A DNA stretch of 9,030 bases. It comes from NORP181 sp047623555 (GTDB taxonomy: Bacteria; Pseudomonadota; Alphaproteobacteria; Rhodobacterales; Rhodobacteraceae). The stretch spans positions 1-9,030 of the forward strand of contig JBLHMP010000119.1 of the NCBI GenBank assembly GCA_047623555.1, in the 5' to 3' direction. The position numbers and the translations under genes are program-made. Positions 1 through 7,015 of this stretch are shown piece after piece (within the stretch, counting starts at the first letter, position 1; every line of letters starts with the position of its first letter). The notes below the pieces were generated by a model. It did no database searches, had not been told where the DNA came from, and saw only the letters and a program-made list of their open reading frames with translations.

Positions 1-14
1 CCCCGCTAACCCCT

Positions 15-40
15 TGTGTGGGGGGGGGGCAGCCCCCACT
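15..40. repeat. G10 homopolymer and G/C hairpin upstream of pirin gene
   Basis: A run of ten G (20-29) is followed by CAG and then CCCCC, so GGGGG-CAG-CCCCC can fold, with flanking GTG/CAC extending the pairing. It may be the 3' hairpin of a gene to the left of the window, but no T tract follows on the + strand. The rest of 1-141 holds no gene. Confidence 0.4.
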
Positions 41-85
41 GCCCCTCCTGTGCATCCACGCACAAAGCCGGTTCGCCACACAACA

Positions 86-113
86 TTGCACGACACCAAC
101 GCACCCTCTATTT
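86..113 (+). promoter_or_regulatory. Possible sigma-70-type promoter for the pirin gene
   Basis: TTGCAC (86-91) and CTATTT (108-113) are separated by 16 bp and lie 28 bp before the pirin start codon. The match to consensus is only moderate, so this is a candidate. Confidence 0.3.
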
Positions 114-141
114 CTGTCTCAACCGTTAACAGGAGGCACCA

Positions 142-1053
142 ATGTCCCTTAGACCAACCCTTGAAATCCGCAAATCCGTTCCAACTCTAGAAGGCGCCGG
201 CGTCAAACTTCACCGCGCCTTTGGCTTTCAGGATCCGTCAGAACTTGACCCGTTTCTGCTGTTTGATGACTTCCGCAACGAGAACCCGCAGGACTTCGTC
301 AAAGGCTTCCCGTGGCACCCACATCGCGGCATCGAGACCATAACCTATGTGCTGTCCGGCAGCGTTGAACATGGCGACTCGCTGGGCAATACCGGCATGC
401 TTGGCGCTGGTGATGTGCAATGGATGACCGCCGGGTCGGGCATTATGCATCAGGAAATGCCACACGGAAATCAATCTGGCCAGATGCATGGCTTTCAGCT
501 GTGGGGTAATCTGCCCGCGGCGCAGAAAATGGCCGCGCCGCGTTATCAGGACATTCAGGCCAAAGAGATCCCCGAAATCATCGACGATGACGGCACCCGT
601 GTCAAAGTCATCGTTGGCGCGTTCTGGGGCAAAACCGGCCCGGTCGACGGCATCGCTGCCGATCCGCAGTACCTCGACATCCATATCCCCGCAGGCGTCA
701 AAAAGACGTTTCCGATCGACACCTATCGTCGTGCATTTGCTTATATCTTTGAGGGCAGCGCCGCCTTTGTCGACGCCTCTGCCCCGTTGGGCATCCTGCT
801 GGAAAAAGAGGTCGCCGGAGAAGAGCTTAACATTCGCGATCTCAGTGGCGATCGCACCTTGGTGCGCTTTGGCACCGGCGACGAAATCACCGTGCAGGCC
901 GGCCCCCAAGGCGTGCGCTTTCTGCTCATATCCGGTGCGCCGATTGATGAACCTGTTGCCTGGCATGGCCCGATCGTGATGAACACCCAGGCCGAGCTAA
1001 AACAGGCGATGCGTGATCTGAACAACGGCACGTTTATTAGGCCGACGCATTAA
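142..1053 (+). CDS. Pirin family protein (cupin-fold metalloprotein)
   Basis: This 303-residue protein has the length and layout of bacterial pirins: an N-terminal cupin domain (about residues 15-125) and a C-terminal pirin domain (about 175-285). The four metal ligands known from the family are visible as H59 and H61 in the WHPHRG motif and H103 and E105 in the GIMHQEM motif, so an iron-binding site should be intact. Bacterial pirins are cytoplasmic. Some act as quercetin dioxygenases and others bind partner proteins and alter metabolism; the sequence does not decide which applies. The start is supported by AGGAGG six bases upstream of ATG. The 3' end overlaps the converging TetR gene by 17 bp. 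No partner gene in the window points to a specific substrate. Confidence 0.93.
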   Translation: MSLRPTLEIRKSVPTLEGAGVKLHRAFGFQDPSELDPFLLFDDFRNENPQDFVKGFPWHPHRGIETITYVLSGSVEHGDSLGNTGMLGAGDVQWMTAGSGIMHQEMPHGNQSGQMHGFQLWGNLPAAQKMAAPRYQDIQAKEIPEIIDDDGTRVKVIVGAFWGKTGPVDGIAADPQYLDIHIPAGVKKTFPIDTYRRAFAYIFEGSAAFVDASAPLGILLEKEVAGEELNIRDLSGDRTLVRFGTGDEITVQAGPQGVRFLLISGAPIDEPVAWHGPIVMNTQAELKQAMRDLNNGTFIRPTH

Positions 1054-1645
1054 CCCCGTTTGGCAGAACCGCCTTGCGCACCATGTCCCAATAGATCGCT
1101 TCGATCTCGGCAAGGGACAGGCGGCCACCAACCCGGTACCAGGTATTGACCCCGTTCAGCATGGCAATCACCGCCAGCGTGGCGATCTTGGTATCGGCAA
1201 CATCCAGCACACCGCTGGCGGCACCATCCCGCAGGATCGCCTCGAGCGTATCCTCATAAGACCGGCGCAGGTCTTCGATGATGGCAAAGTTCTCAGGCGT
1301 CAGATTGCGCAGCTCCATATACGAAATAAACACCGCATCTGGTTTTTCAAGATGGAACCGGATGTGAAAGCGGGTGAAATCCTCAAGCCGCGCAATGACA
1401 TCTTCTGAAACGCGGCGTTCGGATCGGGCCTGCATCAGCTCCAACATATGCCCCTGCATCAGCCCAAACAGCAGACTTTGCTTGTCCGGCATATAATTAT
1501 ACAACGCTCCGGCCTGCACCCCGACCTCGCCCGCGATCCGGCGCATGGACACCGCAGCAAAACCATAACGAGCAAACAGATGCAGCGCCGTTTCGCGAAT
1601 GCGCGGGCCAGTGACGCCTGAATGGGATCCGGTGGTGCGTGCCAT
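1037..1645 (-). CDS. TetR-family transcriptional regulator
   Basis: A 202-residue protein if started at ATG 1645 (MARTTGSH). The N-terminal TetR DNA-binding domain is clear: residues 13-60 include RIRETALHLFARYG, then the helix-turn-helix SMRRIAGEVGVQAGALYNYM and DKQSL. The C-terminal two-thirds is helical and variable, as expected for the ligand-binding and dimerisation domain; the ligand cannot be read. The open frame runs further upstream, and ATG 1669 (MRSDTP) is an alternative with a weak distant purine stretch. I prefer 1645 because MARTTGS is a typical family start and because 1669 lies inside a perfect palindrome that looks like an operator. The gene is divergent from the lipoprotein gene and convergent with pirin. 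The palindrome suggests autoregulation and perhaps control of the lipoprotein gene. Confidence 0.9.
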   Translation of the reverse strand: MARTTGSHSGVTGPRIRETALHLFARYGFAAVSMRRIAGEVGVQAGALYNYMPDKQSLLFGLMQGHMLELMQARSERRVSEDVIARLEDFTRFHIRFHLEKPDAVFISYMELRNLTPENFAIIEDLRRSYEDTLEAILRDGAASGVLDVADTKIATLAVIAMLNGVNTWYRVGGRLSLAEIEAIYWDMVRKAVLPNGVNASA

Positions 1646-1656
1646 GGGGTCAGGTG

Positions 1657-1678
1657 TATCTGAACGCATGTTCAGATA
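1657..1678. promoter_or_regulatory. Perfect 22-bp palindrome, probable TetR-family operator
   Basis: The arms TATCTGAAC (1657-1665) and GTTCAGATA (1670-1678) are exact reverse complements separated by GCAT. TetR-family repressors commonly bind such dyads in the divergent region next to their own gene, and this one lies just upstream of the preferred TetR start. The role as operator is inferred. Confidence 0.65.
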
Positions 1679-1745
1679 AAACCCCTTTGCAGAGGCTCCT
1701 GTGATTGGGCGTGACAGGCGGGCCAAAGATATGACAGAAAGGCCC

Positions 1746-2066
1746 ATGATCACACAGCCCCGCAGACACAGACCACTCCTTAGCGCAGCGCTTGTCGTTT
1801 TTGCGACGCTGTGGCTAACCGCCTGCACGCAGATACCGGAACTGGACAAGGCGGTTCCCAACTGGGTGCACAAAGCCGATTTCCCGGAACTAACAGCGCT
1901 TGATCCCTCAGTAACAACCAAAACACTGCCACAGGACGATTCCGAAAAGATCGCGCAGGAAATGACCGCGCGTCAGGACCGGCTGGAACGCAAAGCAAAG
2001 CGGTTAAACTCTCCTGTGCTCGATAATGCGACGCAGACGCGGATGAATAACGGTATTTCACAGTAA
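1746..2066 (+). CDS. Small predicted lipoprotein of unknown function
   Basis: From ATG 1746 this encodes 106 residues. The N-terminus has a basic region (RRHR, residues 6-9), a hydrophobic stretch (about 11-26) and the lipobox LTAC with Cys27. It is therefore expected to be exported, lipidated on Cys27 and anchored to a membrane on the periplasmic side. The mature part is short, polar and probably helical towards the C-terminus (EKIAQEMTARQDRLERKAKRL). I recognise no enzymatic domain. Upstream alternatives are ATG 1731 and GTG 1701; the latter has GAGG at a good spacing but would give an unusually long n-region. The gene is divergent from the TetR gene across the palindrome and lies 85 bp before hom in the same direction. 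Function unknown. Confidence 0.75.
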   Translation: MITQPRRHRPLLSAALVVFATLWLTACTQIPELDKAVPNWVHKADFPELTALDPSVTTKTLPQDDSEKIAQEMTARQDRLERKAKRLNSPVLDNATQTRMNNGISQ

Positions 2067-2151
2067 TCTGACTGCTACGTTGCGCCGCCGCGCCGAACCC
2101 GCTAAGGCACGCCAAGAGACCGGATTCAGCTAGGAAACAGGAATTTCGACC

Positions 2152-3438
2152 ATGGGTGCACCATTGCGGCTGGGGATTGCAGGACTGGGCACAGTCGGCG
2201 TCGGCGTTGTGAAAATCATACGCATACAGGCTACGATGTTGGCCGCCCGAACGGGTCGTGACATCCAGATTGCCGCCGTAAGCGCACGCGATGCAGGCAA
2301 AGATCGCGGTGTTAATCTGACAGGCTACGCCTGGGAGAGCGATCCTGTGGCGCTGGCCACGCGTGATGATGTCGATATTTTTGTGGAACTGATGGGCGGT
2401 GCTGATGGCCCGGCCAAAGACGCAACCGAGGCCGCATTGGCCGCAGGAAAAGACGTTGTCACCGCCAATAAGGCGATGTTGGCGCTGCACGGTCAGGCCC
2501 TGGCCGAACAGGCCGAAGCCGCAGGCCAAGTGATCAACTATGAGGCCGCCGTTGCCGGTGGCATTCCGATCATCAAGGCCCTGCGCGAAGGGTTGGCAGG
2601 CAACGAAATCACCCGGGTCATGGGCGTGATGAACGGCACCTGCAATTATATCCTGACCCGCATGGAGAGCGCCGGGCTGCCCTATGACACCGTATTTCAA
2701 GAGGCTGCTGATCTGGGCTATCTTGAGTCCGATCCAACACTGGATGTGGGCGGCATCGATGCCAGTCATAAACTGGCGATTCTGTCAGCGATTGCCTTTG
2801 GCACCCGTCCCGACTTTGCCGGGATTGAGCTTGAAGGCATCGAACGCGTCACCATTGAGGACATTCACCAAGCCGCCGACATGGGCTTTCGCATCAAACT
2901 TCTGGGTGTAGCACAGCGCACTGGCCGTGGCCTTGAGCAGCGCATGATGCCCTGTCTGGTTCCGGCAAGCTCACCGCTTGGCCAGCTTGAGGGCGGCACC
3001 AATATGGTGGTGATCCAGGGCGACGCGGTTGAACAGATCGTCATGCGCGGCCCCGGTGCGGGCGAAGGCCCCACCGCGAGCGCCGTGGTTGGTGACATCT
3101 GTGATCTGGCACGCGGCACCCGGCTGGCAACCTTTGGTCAGCCCGCCGACACCTTGGCCGATGTACCCCCGGCCCGCAGCGGTCTGCCTGCGCCATATTA
3201 TTTGCGCATGACACTGATGGACAAACCCGGTGCCTTGGCCAAAATCACTACGATTTTGGGAAATTCCGGCATATCCATCGACCGGATGCGCCAGTATGGC
3301 CATTCCGAAGCCACCGCGCCTGTTCTGATCGTGACTCACAAAACCACCCGCGAAGCGCTGGATAAAGCGTTAAATGCGATGCTGGAAACCGGCGTCATGG
3401 CCTCGGTTCCGGTCGCTTTGCGTATCGAACACGTTTAA
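2152..3438 (+). CDS. hom: Homoserine dehydrogenase
   Basis: Converts L-aspartate-4-semialdehyde to L-homoserine with NAD(P)H, the branch point to threonine and methionine. The 428-residue length fits the monofunctional, ACT-containing form. In order: the Rossmann nucleotide-binding loop GLGTVG (11-16); TANKA (104-108); NGTCNY (161-166); the family signature from AADLGYLESDP to GGIDASHK (about 185-207), including the conserved Lys207; PGAGEGPTAS (301-310); and a C-terminal ACT domain (about 349-415, starting YYLRMTLMDKPGALAKI). The ACT domain suggests feedback control by an amino acid, commonly threonine. No aspartate kinase is fused. AGGAAACAGGAA upstream of ATG supports the start. glpX begins 36 bp downstream with its own ribosome binding site and no terminator between, so co-transcription is likely. 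A weak promoter-like pair lies at 2080-2107 (TTGCGC and CTAAGG). Confidence 0.97.
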   Translation: MGAPLRLGIAGLGTVGVGVVKIIRIQATMLAARTGRDIQIAAVSARDAGKDRGVNLTGYAWESDPVALATRDDVDIFVELMGGADGPAKDATEAALAAGKDVVTANKAMLALHGQALAEQAEAAGQVINYEAAVAGGIPIIKALREGLAGNEITRVMGVMNGTCNYILTRMESAGLPYDTVFQEAADLGYLESDPTLDVGGIDASHKLAILSAIAFGTRPDFAGIELEGIERVTIEDIHQAADMGFRIKLLGVAQRTGRGLEQRMMPCLVPASSPLGQLEGGTNMVVIQGDAVEQIVMRGPGAGEGPTASAVVGDICDLARGTRLATFGQPADTLADVPPARSGLPAPYYLRMTLMDKPGALAKITTILGNSGISIDRMRQYGHSEATAPVLIVTHKTTREALDKALNAMLETGVMASVPVALRIEHV

Positions 3439-3474
3439 CATAGCCATTAAAATTATTGCCCTAAGGAGTTTTCC

Positions 3475-4440
3475 ATGTCCTCAACCGTAGAATTTCACGA
3501 CCGTATGTTGTCACTGGGTCTGGCCCGGGTTTCCGAAGCCGCCGCCATTGCCTCGGCCGACTTGATCGGTCGCGGTGACGAAAAGGCCGCCGATCAGGCC
3601 GCAGTCAACGCCATGCGCGAACAACTGAACATGCTGGATATTGCCGGCGTTGTGGTCATCGGCGAAGGCGAACGCGACGAAGCCCCAATGCTGTTCATCG
3701 GCGAAGAGGTCGGCACCGGCAATGGCCCCGGCGTGGACATCGCGCTGGACCCGCTTGAGGGCACAACGCTGACCGCCAAAGACATGCCCAACGCGCTGAC
3801 CGTGATCGCCATGGGCCCCCGTGGATCAATGCTGCATGCACCTGATGTGTATATGGACAAGCTGGCCATCGGCCCCGGATATGACGATGATGTAGTGACG
3901 TTGGACATGAGCCCGATTGAGCGGGTGAACGCGCTGGCCGCCGCCAAGGGCTGTAAACCATCCGACATTACCGTCTGTATTCTTGAGCGTCCGCGCCACG
4001 AGGAAATCATCGCCCAAGTGCGTAGTACAGGTGCTGCGATCCGCCTGATCAGCGATGGCGATGTGGCCGGCATTATGCATTGCGCTGAGGCCGAAACAAC
4101 CGGCATCGACATGTATATGGGATCAGGAGGGGCGCCCGAGGGTGTTCTCGCGGCCGCTGCGTTGAAATGTATGGGTGGGCAGATGTATGGCCGTCTGTTG
4201 TTCCGCAACGATGACGAACGCGGACGCGCCGCCAAGGCCGGGATCACCGATCTGAACCGGATTTATACACGCGATGAAATGGTGACGCAGGACGTGATTT
4301 TTGCCGCCACGGGCGTGACGGGTGGTACATTGTTGCCGGGCATTCAACGCGAACCCGGTTGGTTGACCACCGAAACCCTGTTGATGCGGTCCAAAACTGG
4401 ATCGGTTCGGCGGGTGTTGTATCGCAGTCCAACAGCCTGA
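3475..4440 (+). CDS. glpX: Class II fructose-1,6-bisphosphatase (GlpX type)
   Basis: Hydrolyses fructose 1,6-bisphosphate to fructose 6-phosphate in gluconeogenesis. Family members in Calvin-cycle organisms also act on sedoheptulose 1,7-bisphosphate. The 321-residue length is typical of GlpX. Diagnostic segments are GEGERDEAP (63-71) and DPLEGTT (92-98), which carry the metal- and phosphate-binding acidic residues, SDGDV (193-197) and GSGGAPEGV (216-224). The enzyme is cytoplasmic and Mg/Mn dependent. The start is supported by AAGGAG with proper spacing before ATG. It follows hom by 36 bp and precedes recJ by 116 bp, with two hairpins in the latter gap. The sequence alone does not show whether it serves gluconeogenesis only or carbon fixation as well. 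Confidence 0.96.
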   Translation: MSSTVEFHDRMLSLGLARVSEAAAIASADLIGRGDEKAADQAAVNAMREQLNMLDIAGVVVIGEGERDEAPMLFIGEEVGTGNGPGVDIALDPLEGTTLTAKDMPNALTVIAMGPRGSMLHAPDVYMDKLAIGPGYDDDVVTLDMSPIERVNALAAAKGCKPSDITVCILERPRHEEIIAQVRSTGAAIRLISDGDVAGIMHCAEAETTGIDMYMGSGGAPEGVLAAAALKCMGGQMYGRLLFRNDDERGRAAKAGITDLNRIYTRDEMVTQDVIFAATGVTGGTLLPGIQREPGWLTTETLLMRSKTGSVRRVLYRSPTA

Positions 4441-4467
4441 GTTGAGGGGTTTGTCCTATTTGGGTGA

Positions 4468-4503
4468 TGTCGGAGCCTCCGGCGGAGGTATTTGGGACGA
4501 GAA
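4468..4503. repeat. Intergenic hairpin repeat of a type frequent in Rhodobacteraceae
   Basis: The sequence around CCTCC-GGC-GGAGG (4476-4488), followed by TATTTGGGACGAGAAGAA, folds into a compact hairpin. I recall closely related sequences (CGGAGCCTCCGGCGG, then ATTT and a purine-rich tail) as common between genes in Rhodobacteraceae. It follows the glpX stop directly and may help end or stabilise the transcript. The family assignment is from memory, not from a search. Confidence 0.55.
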
Positions 4504-4512
4504 GAATTTGGG

Positions 4513-4546
4513 GGCCGGGTCTTAGTGGGTCCGGCCTTTGGCTTTT
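4513..4546 (+). terminator. Probable intrinsic terminator after glpX
   Basis: GGCCGGGTC (4513-4521) pairs with GGTCCGGCC (4528-4536) through nine pairs, two of them G-U, around a six-base loop. It is followed by the T-rich stretch TTTGGCTTTT. The hairpin ends 20 bp before the recJ start codon, so it should partly uncouple recJ from hom-glpX transcription. The interrupted T tract makes it imperfect. Confidence 0.55.
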
Positions 4547-4556
4547 GGGGGATAGC

Positions 4557-6302
4557 ATGGCATTTTTAGGGGTAGAGCGGTCTCTGACCGGGCGGGCCTG
4601 GGTTGGGCCTTCGATCGAGGTAGACCGGGCGACGGACGCGATTGCCCAGGGAACGGGATTGCCCCGCGCGTTGTGTCAGGTCTTGGCGCGGCGCGGCGTG
4701 CCCGTGGCAGAAGCCGAGGAATTTTTAAGCCCCAGTTTAAGAGATTTGTTGCCCGACCCACGCGGCCTGAAGGATATGAGCGTCGCCGCTGAGCGGTTTT
4801 TGCTGGCTGTGCGCAAACGTGAGCGAATTGCGATCTTTGCGGATTACGATGTGGATGGCGGCAGTTCTGCGGCCTTGCTCATCGTTTGGCTGCGCGGCAT
4901 GGGGCTGGACGCGACGTTGTATGTGCCGGACCGGATCGAGGAAGGCTATGGCCCGAATGTGCCTGCGATGCAGAAGCTGGCAGCGGCCCATGAACTGATC
5001 ATCTGCGTCGATTGCGGCACCTTGTCGTTTGAGCCGATTGCAGCGGCCAAAGGCACAGATGTCATCGTGCTTGACCATCATTTGGGGGCCGAAACCCTGC
5101 CTGATGCTTTGGCGGTGGTGAACCCGAACCGCCAGGATGAAAGCGGCGATCTGGGCTATCTCTGTGCCGCCGGTGTCGTGTTCCTGATGCTTGTCGAGGC
5201 ACGGCGGCAATTGCGCGAGGCCAGAGCCAATACCGGGCCGGACCTGATGGCGCTGCTTGATCTGGTGGCGCTGGCCACGGTTGCCGATGTGGCGCCGTTG
5301 ATCGAGGCCAACCGTGCCTTGGTACGGCAAGGATTAAAGGTGATGGGGCAACGTCAGCGCCCCGGTCTGGTGGCACTGGCAGATGTGGCGCGCATGGACG
5401 CAGCGCCCAGCACCTATCATCTGGGGTTCATGCTGGGCCCACGGATTAATGCGGGCGGGCGCATAGGCAAAGCCGATCTGGGCGCGCGTCTTTTGTCGAC
5501 GGTGTCGTTGGTTGATGCCGAAGTCATGGCGACGCAGCTGGACATGCTGAACACAGAACGACGCGACATCGAGGCCGCTGTTCGCGTGGCGGCGATGGAG
5601 CAGGCAGAAGAGCGCGGGTTTGATGCGCCCTTGGTCTGGGCGGCAGGCGAAGGCTGGCACCCCGGTGTTGTTGGGATCGTCGCTTCACGGCTTAAGGAGG
5701 CCGCCAACCGACCTGCGATAGTGATCGGGCTGGACGGCGATGAGGGCAAAGGCTCAGGGCGTTCGGTTTCGGGCATTGATCTGGGTGCGGCGATCCAGCG
5801 TATGACCGCCGAGGGGCTGCTGCTTAAGGGCGGGGGCCACAAGATGGCCGCCGGATTGACCATTGCACGGGACCAGTTGGAACCGGCCATGGCGCGCCTG
5901 TCTGAACTGCTGGCAAAGCAAGGTGCCGACAAGATGGGACCGCCAGACATGAAACTGGACGGCGCGTTGATGCCCGGCGCACTCAGCGTTGAGCTGATCA
6001 CCCAAATTGAGCAGGCAGGGCCCTTTGGCGCCGGCGCCCCTGCCCCGCGCTATGCGCTGCCGGATATGCAGGTCGCACATGCACGCAGGGTGGGTGAAAC
6101 CCACCTCAAGCTGTCGTTGAATGACGGCATGGGTGGTAAAATCGACGCCATATGTTTCGGCGCTTTTGACAGCGATCTTGGCCCGCGACTGCTTGAACAT
6201 GGTGGCGCGCGGTTCCACTTTGCCGGGCGATTAGAGATCAACACATGGAACGGACGCCAATCTGTGCAACTGCGTTTGGACGATGCAGCACTGACCAATT
6301 GA
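4557..6302 (+). CDS. recJ: Single-stranded-DNA-specific exonuclease RecJ
   Basis: A 5'-3' single-strand DNA exonuclease of the DHH superfamily, acting in recombinational and mismatch repair. From ATG 4557 it has 581 residues, the usual size. Visible motifs are DYDVDGGSSAA (96-106, motif I), CVDCG (150-154), VLDHHLG (171-177, the DHH motif), TVADVAPL (241-248), GPRINAGGRIG (294-304), GWHPGVVGIVASRL (366-379) and the DHHA1 motif GGGHKMAAG (425-433). A C-terminal OB-like DNA-binding domain spans about 465-577. All expected catalytic Asp/His residues are present. The reading frame opens 31 codons earlier at 4464, but that extension covers the intergenic hairpins, while ATG 4557 follows GGGGGAT closely and begins MAFLGVERSL, a family-like start. 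The gene may be read from glpX or from its own promoter. Confidence 0.97.
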   Translation: MAFLGVERSLTGRAWVGPSIEVDRATDAIAQGTGLPRALCQVLARRGVPVAEAEEFLSPSLRDLLPDPRGLKDMSVAAERFLLAVRKRERIAIFADYDVDGGSSAALLIVWLRGMGLDATLYVPDRIEEGYGPNVPAMQKLAAAHELIICVDCGTLSFEPIAAAKGTDVIVLDHHLGAETLPDALAVVNPNRQDESGDLGYLCAAGVVFLMLVEARRQLREARANTGPDLMALLDLVALATVADVAPLIEANRALVRQGLKVMGQRQRPGLVALADVARMDAAPSTYHLGFMLGPRINAGGRIGKADLGARLLSTVSLVDAEVMATQLDMLNTERRDIEAAVRVAAMEQAEERGFDAPLVWAAGEGWHPGVVGIVASRLKEAANRPAIVIGLDGDEGKGSGRSVSGIDLGAAIQRMTAEGLLLKGGGHKMAAGLTIARDQLEPAMARLSELLAKQGADKMGPPDMKLDGALMPGALSVELITQIEQAGPFGAGAPAPRYALPDMQVAHARRVGETHLKLSLNDGMGGKIDAICFGAFDSDLGPRLLEHGGARFHFAGRLEINTWNGRQSVQLRLDDAALTN

Positions 6303-6353
6303 AGCACCAAACCGGGCCATGAAAAAATCTACACCATTTAGACATTTTACCTC

Positions 6354-6382
6354 TTGCGCGAGGCATCGGTTACGCACTATGA
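6354..6382 (+). promoter_or_regulatory. Promoter of tRNA-Glu
   Basis: TTGCGC (6354-6359) and CTATGA (6377-6382) are separated by exactly 17 bp. The predicted transcription start is about 10 bp before the mature tRNA 5' end, the usual arrangement for a stable-RNA gene with its own promoter. Confidence 0.55.
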
Positions 6383-6398
6383 ACCGCTCACGCCATAT

Positions 6399-6473
6399 GG
6401 CCCGTTCGTCTATCGGTTAGGACGCCAGGTTTTCAACCTGGAAAGACGAGTTCGATTCTCGTACGGGCTACCA
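6399..6473 (+). tRNA. tRNA-Glu (anticodon UUC)
   Basis: The acceptor stem pairs GGCCCGT (6399-6405) with ACGGGCT (6463-6469), with a G-U pair at position 1:72. The anticodon stem CCAGG/CCTGG (6425-6429, 6437-6441) encloses the loop TTTTCAA with anticodon TTC (6432-6434). The T arm carries GTTCGATTC. The discriminator A and an encoded CCA (6471-6473) finish the gene. It reads glutamate codons GAA and GAG and also supplies charged tRNA for tetrapyrrole synthesis in alphaproteobacteria that use other routes less, so only translation is certain here. The gene is intact. The abrupt change in sequence character directly after it suggests its 3' end served as an attachment site for an integrated element. 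Confidence 0.95.
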
Positions 6474-6514
6474 TAGCGCAATGAAATCAATGACTTAGCA
6501 GACGCTAAAACGAT

Positions 6515-6534
6515 TTCCCCCCAATATTCCCCCC
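6515..6534. repeat. Direct repeats TTCCCCCC next to tRNA-Glu
   Basis: TTCCCCCC occurs at 6515-6522 and 6527-6534, a 12-bp period, separated by AATA. Short direct repeats close to a tRNA-borne attachment site can be recombinase arm sites; that role is only a guess here. Confidence 0.4.
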
Positions 6535-6571
6535 TTAAGATTTGCAGCACTCGGGCGTTCCTGCGTGGGTG

Positions 6572-6596
6572 GATATCGGGCCGGTTGGCCCATATC
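6572..6596. repeat. Ten-bp hairpin with one bulge
   Basis: GATAT (6572-6576) and GGGCC (6578-6582) pair with GGCCC (6587-6591) and ATATC (6592-6596) around the loop GGTT, with C6577 bulged. No T tract follows on the + strand and no A tract precedes it, so it does not look like an intrinsic terminator. Confidence 0.5.
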
Positions 6597-6740
6597 GGAT
6601 ACGCTCCATATGAGGCCCGTACAGTGCATCTAGTGGCTCTGGGTTGTCCTACCCAAAGATATGGCGAGAAGGCCCCTTAGCGGCGCTCTCAGCGCCCCAT
6701 GGACGGCAGAGCAGGCCGGGGGCTTTGTGTCCTACGTGCG

Positions 6741-6806
6741 GGCCTGCGGCCTTTTACAGGGAACAGGCAGAACGGCCTGCGGCCTTGTACGAGAGGAACA
6801 GACAGC
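6741..6806. repeat. Two tandem copies of a 33-bp repeat
   Basis: GGCCTGCGGCCTT begins at 6741 and again at 6774. The first 17 bases of the copies differ at one position (TTTTAC against TTGTAC), and the second halves are related (GGGAACAGGCAG and GAGGAACAGACAG). A third, degenerate half-copy (AGAACAGGCGAAG) follows at about 6820. Each unit begins with the small palindrome GGCC-TGC-GGCC. The 33-bp period keeps reading frame, but the + strand frame through it looks unconvincing as a gene. Confidence 0.65.
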
Positions 6807-6909
6807 ACCAGCCTAACGAGAAGAACAGGCGAAGCCATCATAACCAACAAACGAACAGTTAGAGGAATACGACTAGACAGGACGTGAGCCGCGCCAGCGG
6901 CGCAGCGCC

Positions 6910-7015
6910 AATAGTTCTATATTTACTATTATTGCCGTATTAGTATCTTCTCTGGATGTAATAATAATAGATATAGAACTATTAGACATAATACTCAGAG
7001 AAGATAATCCGGCAA
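6910..7015. repeat. AT-rich segment with two crossed long inverted repeats
   Basis: Arm A (6910-6933) matches the reverse complement of arm A' (6960-6983) at 22 of 24 positions. Arm B (6932-6954) shares an 11-bp perfect core, TATCTTCTCTG (6944-6954), with the reverse complement of B' (6996-7015), plus flanking TTGCCG and ATTA segments. The order A-B-A'-B' is crossed rather than nested. On the minus strand it begins one base after the stop codon of the 300-aa gene, so it would form the 3' end of that transcript. It could also act at the DNA level, as an AT-rich origin or binding site. Confidence 0.7.

Noticed and set aside
238..966. Long minus-strand frame opposite the pirin gene
   Set aside because: A GC-rich shadow of a clearly real gene with intact metal-binding motifs on the + strand.
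1780..2769. 329-codon minus-strand frame opposite the lipoprotein gene and the 5' part of hom
   Set aside because: It runs antisense to hom, which carries all family motifs, and its translation resembles no protein domain.
4464..4556. Upstream extension of recJ from ATG 4464
   Set aside because: The extension covers two intergenic hairpins and reads as low-quality protein; ATG 4557 has a ribosome binding site and a family-like N-terminus.
6644..6862. 72-codon + strand frame with an internal repeat (GPAAFYREQAE / RPAALYERNRQ)
   Set aside because: It starts at TTG without a ribosome binding site, and the repeat simply reflects the 33-bp DNA duplication. A second overlapping frame (6699-6887) is equally open, so neither is convincing.
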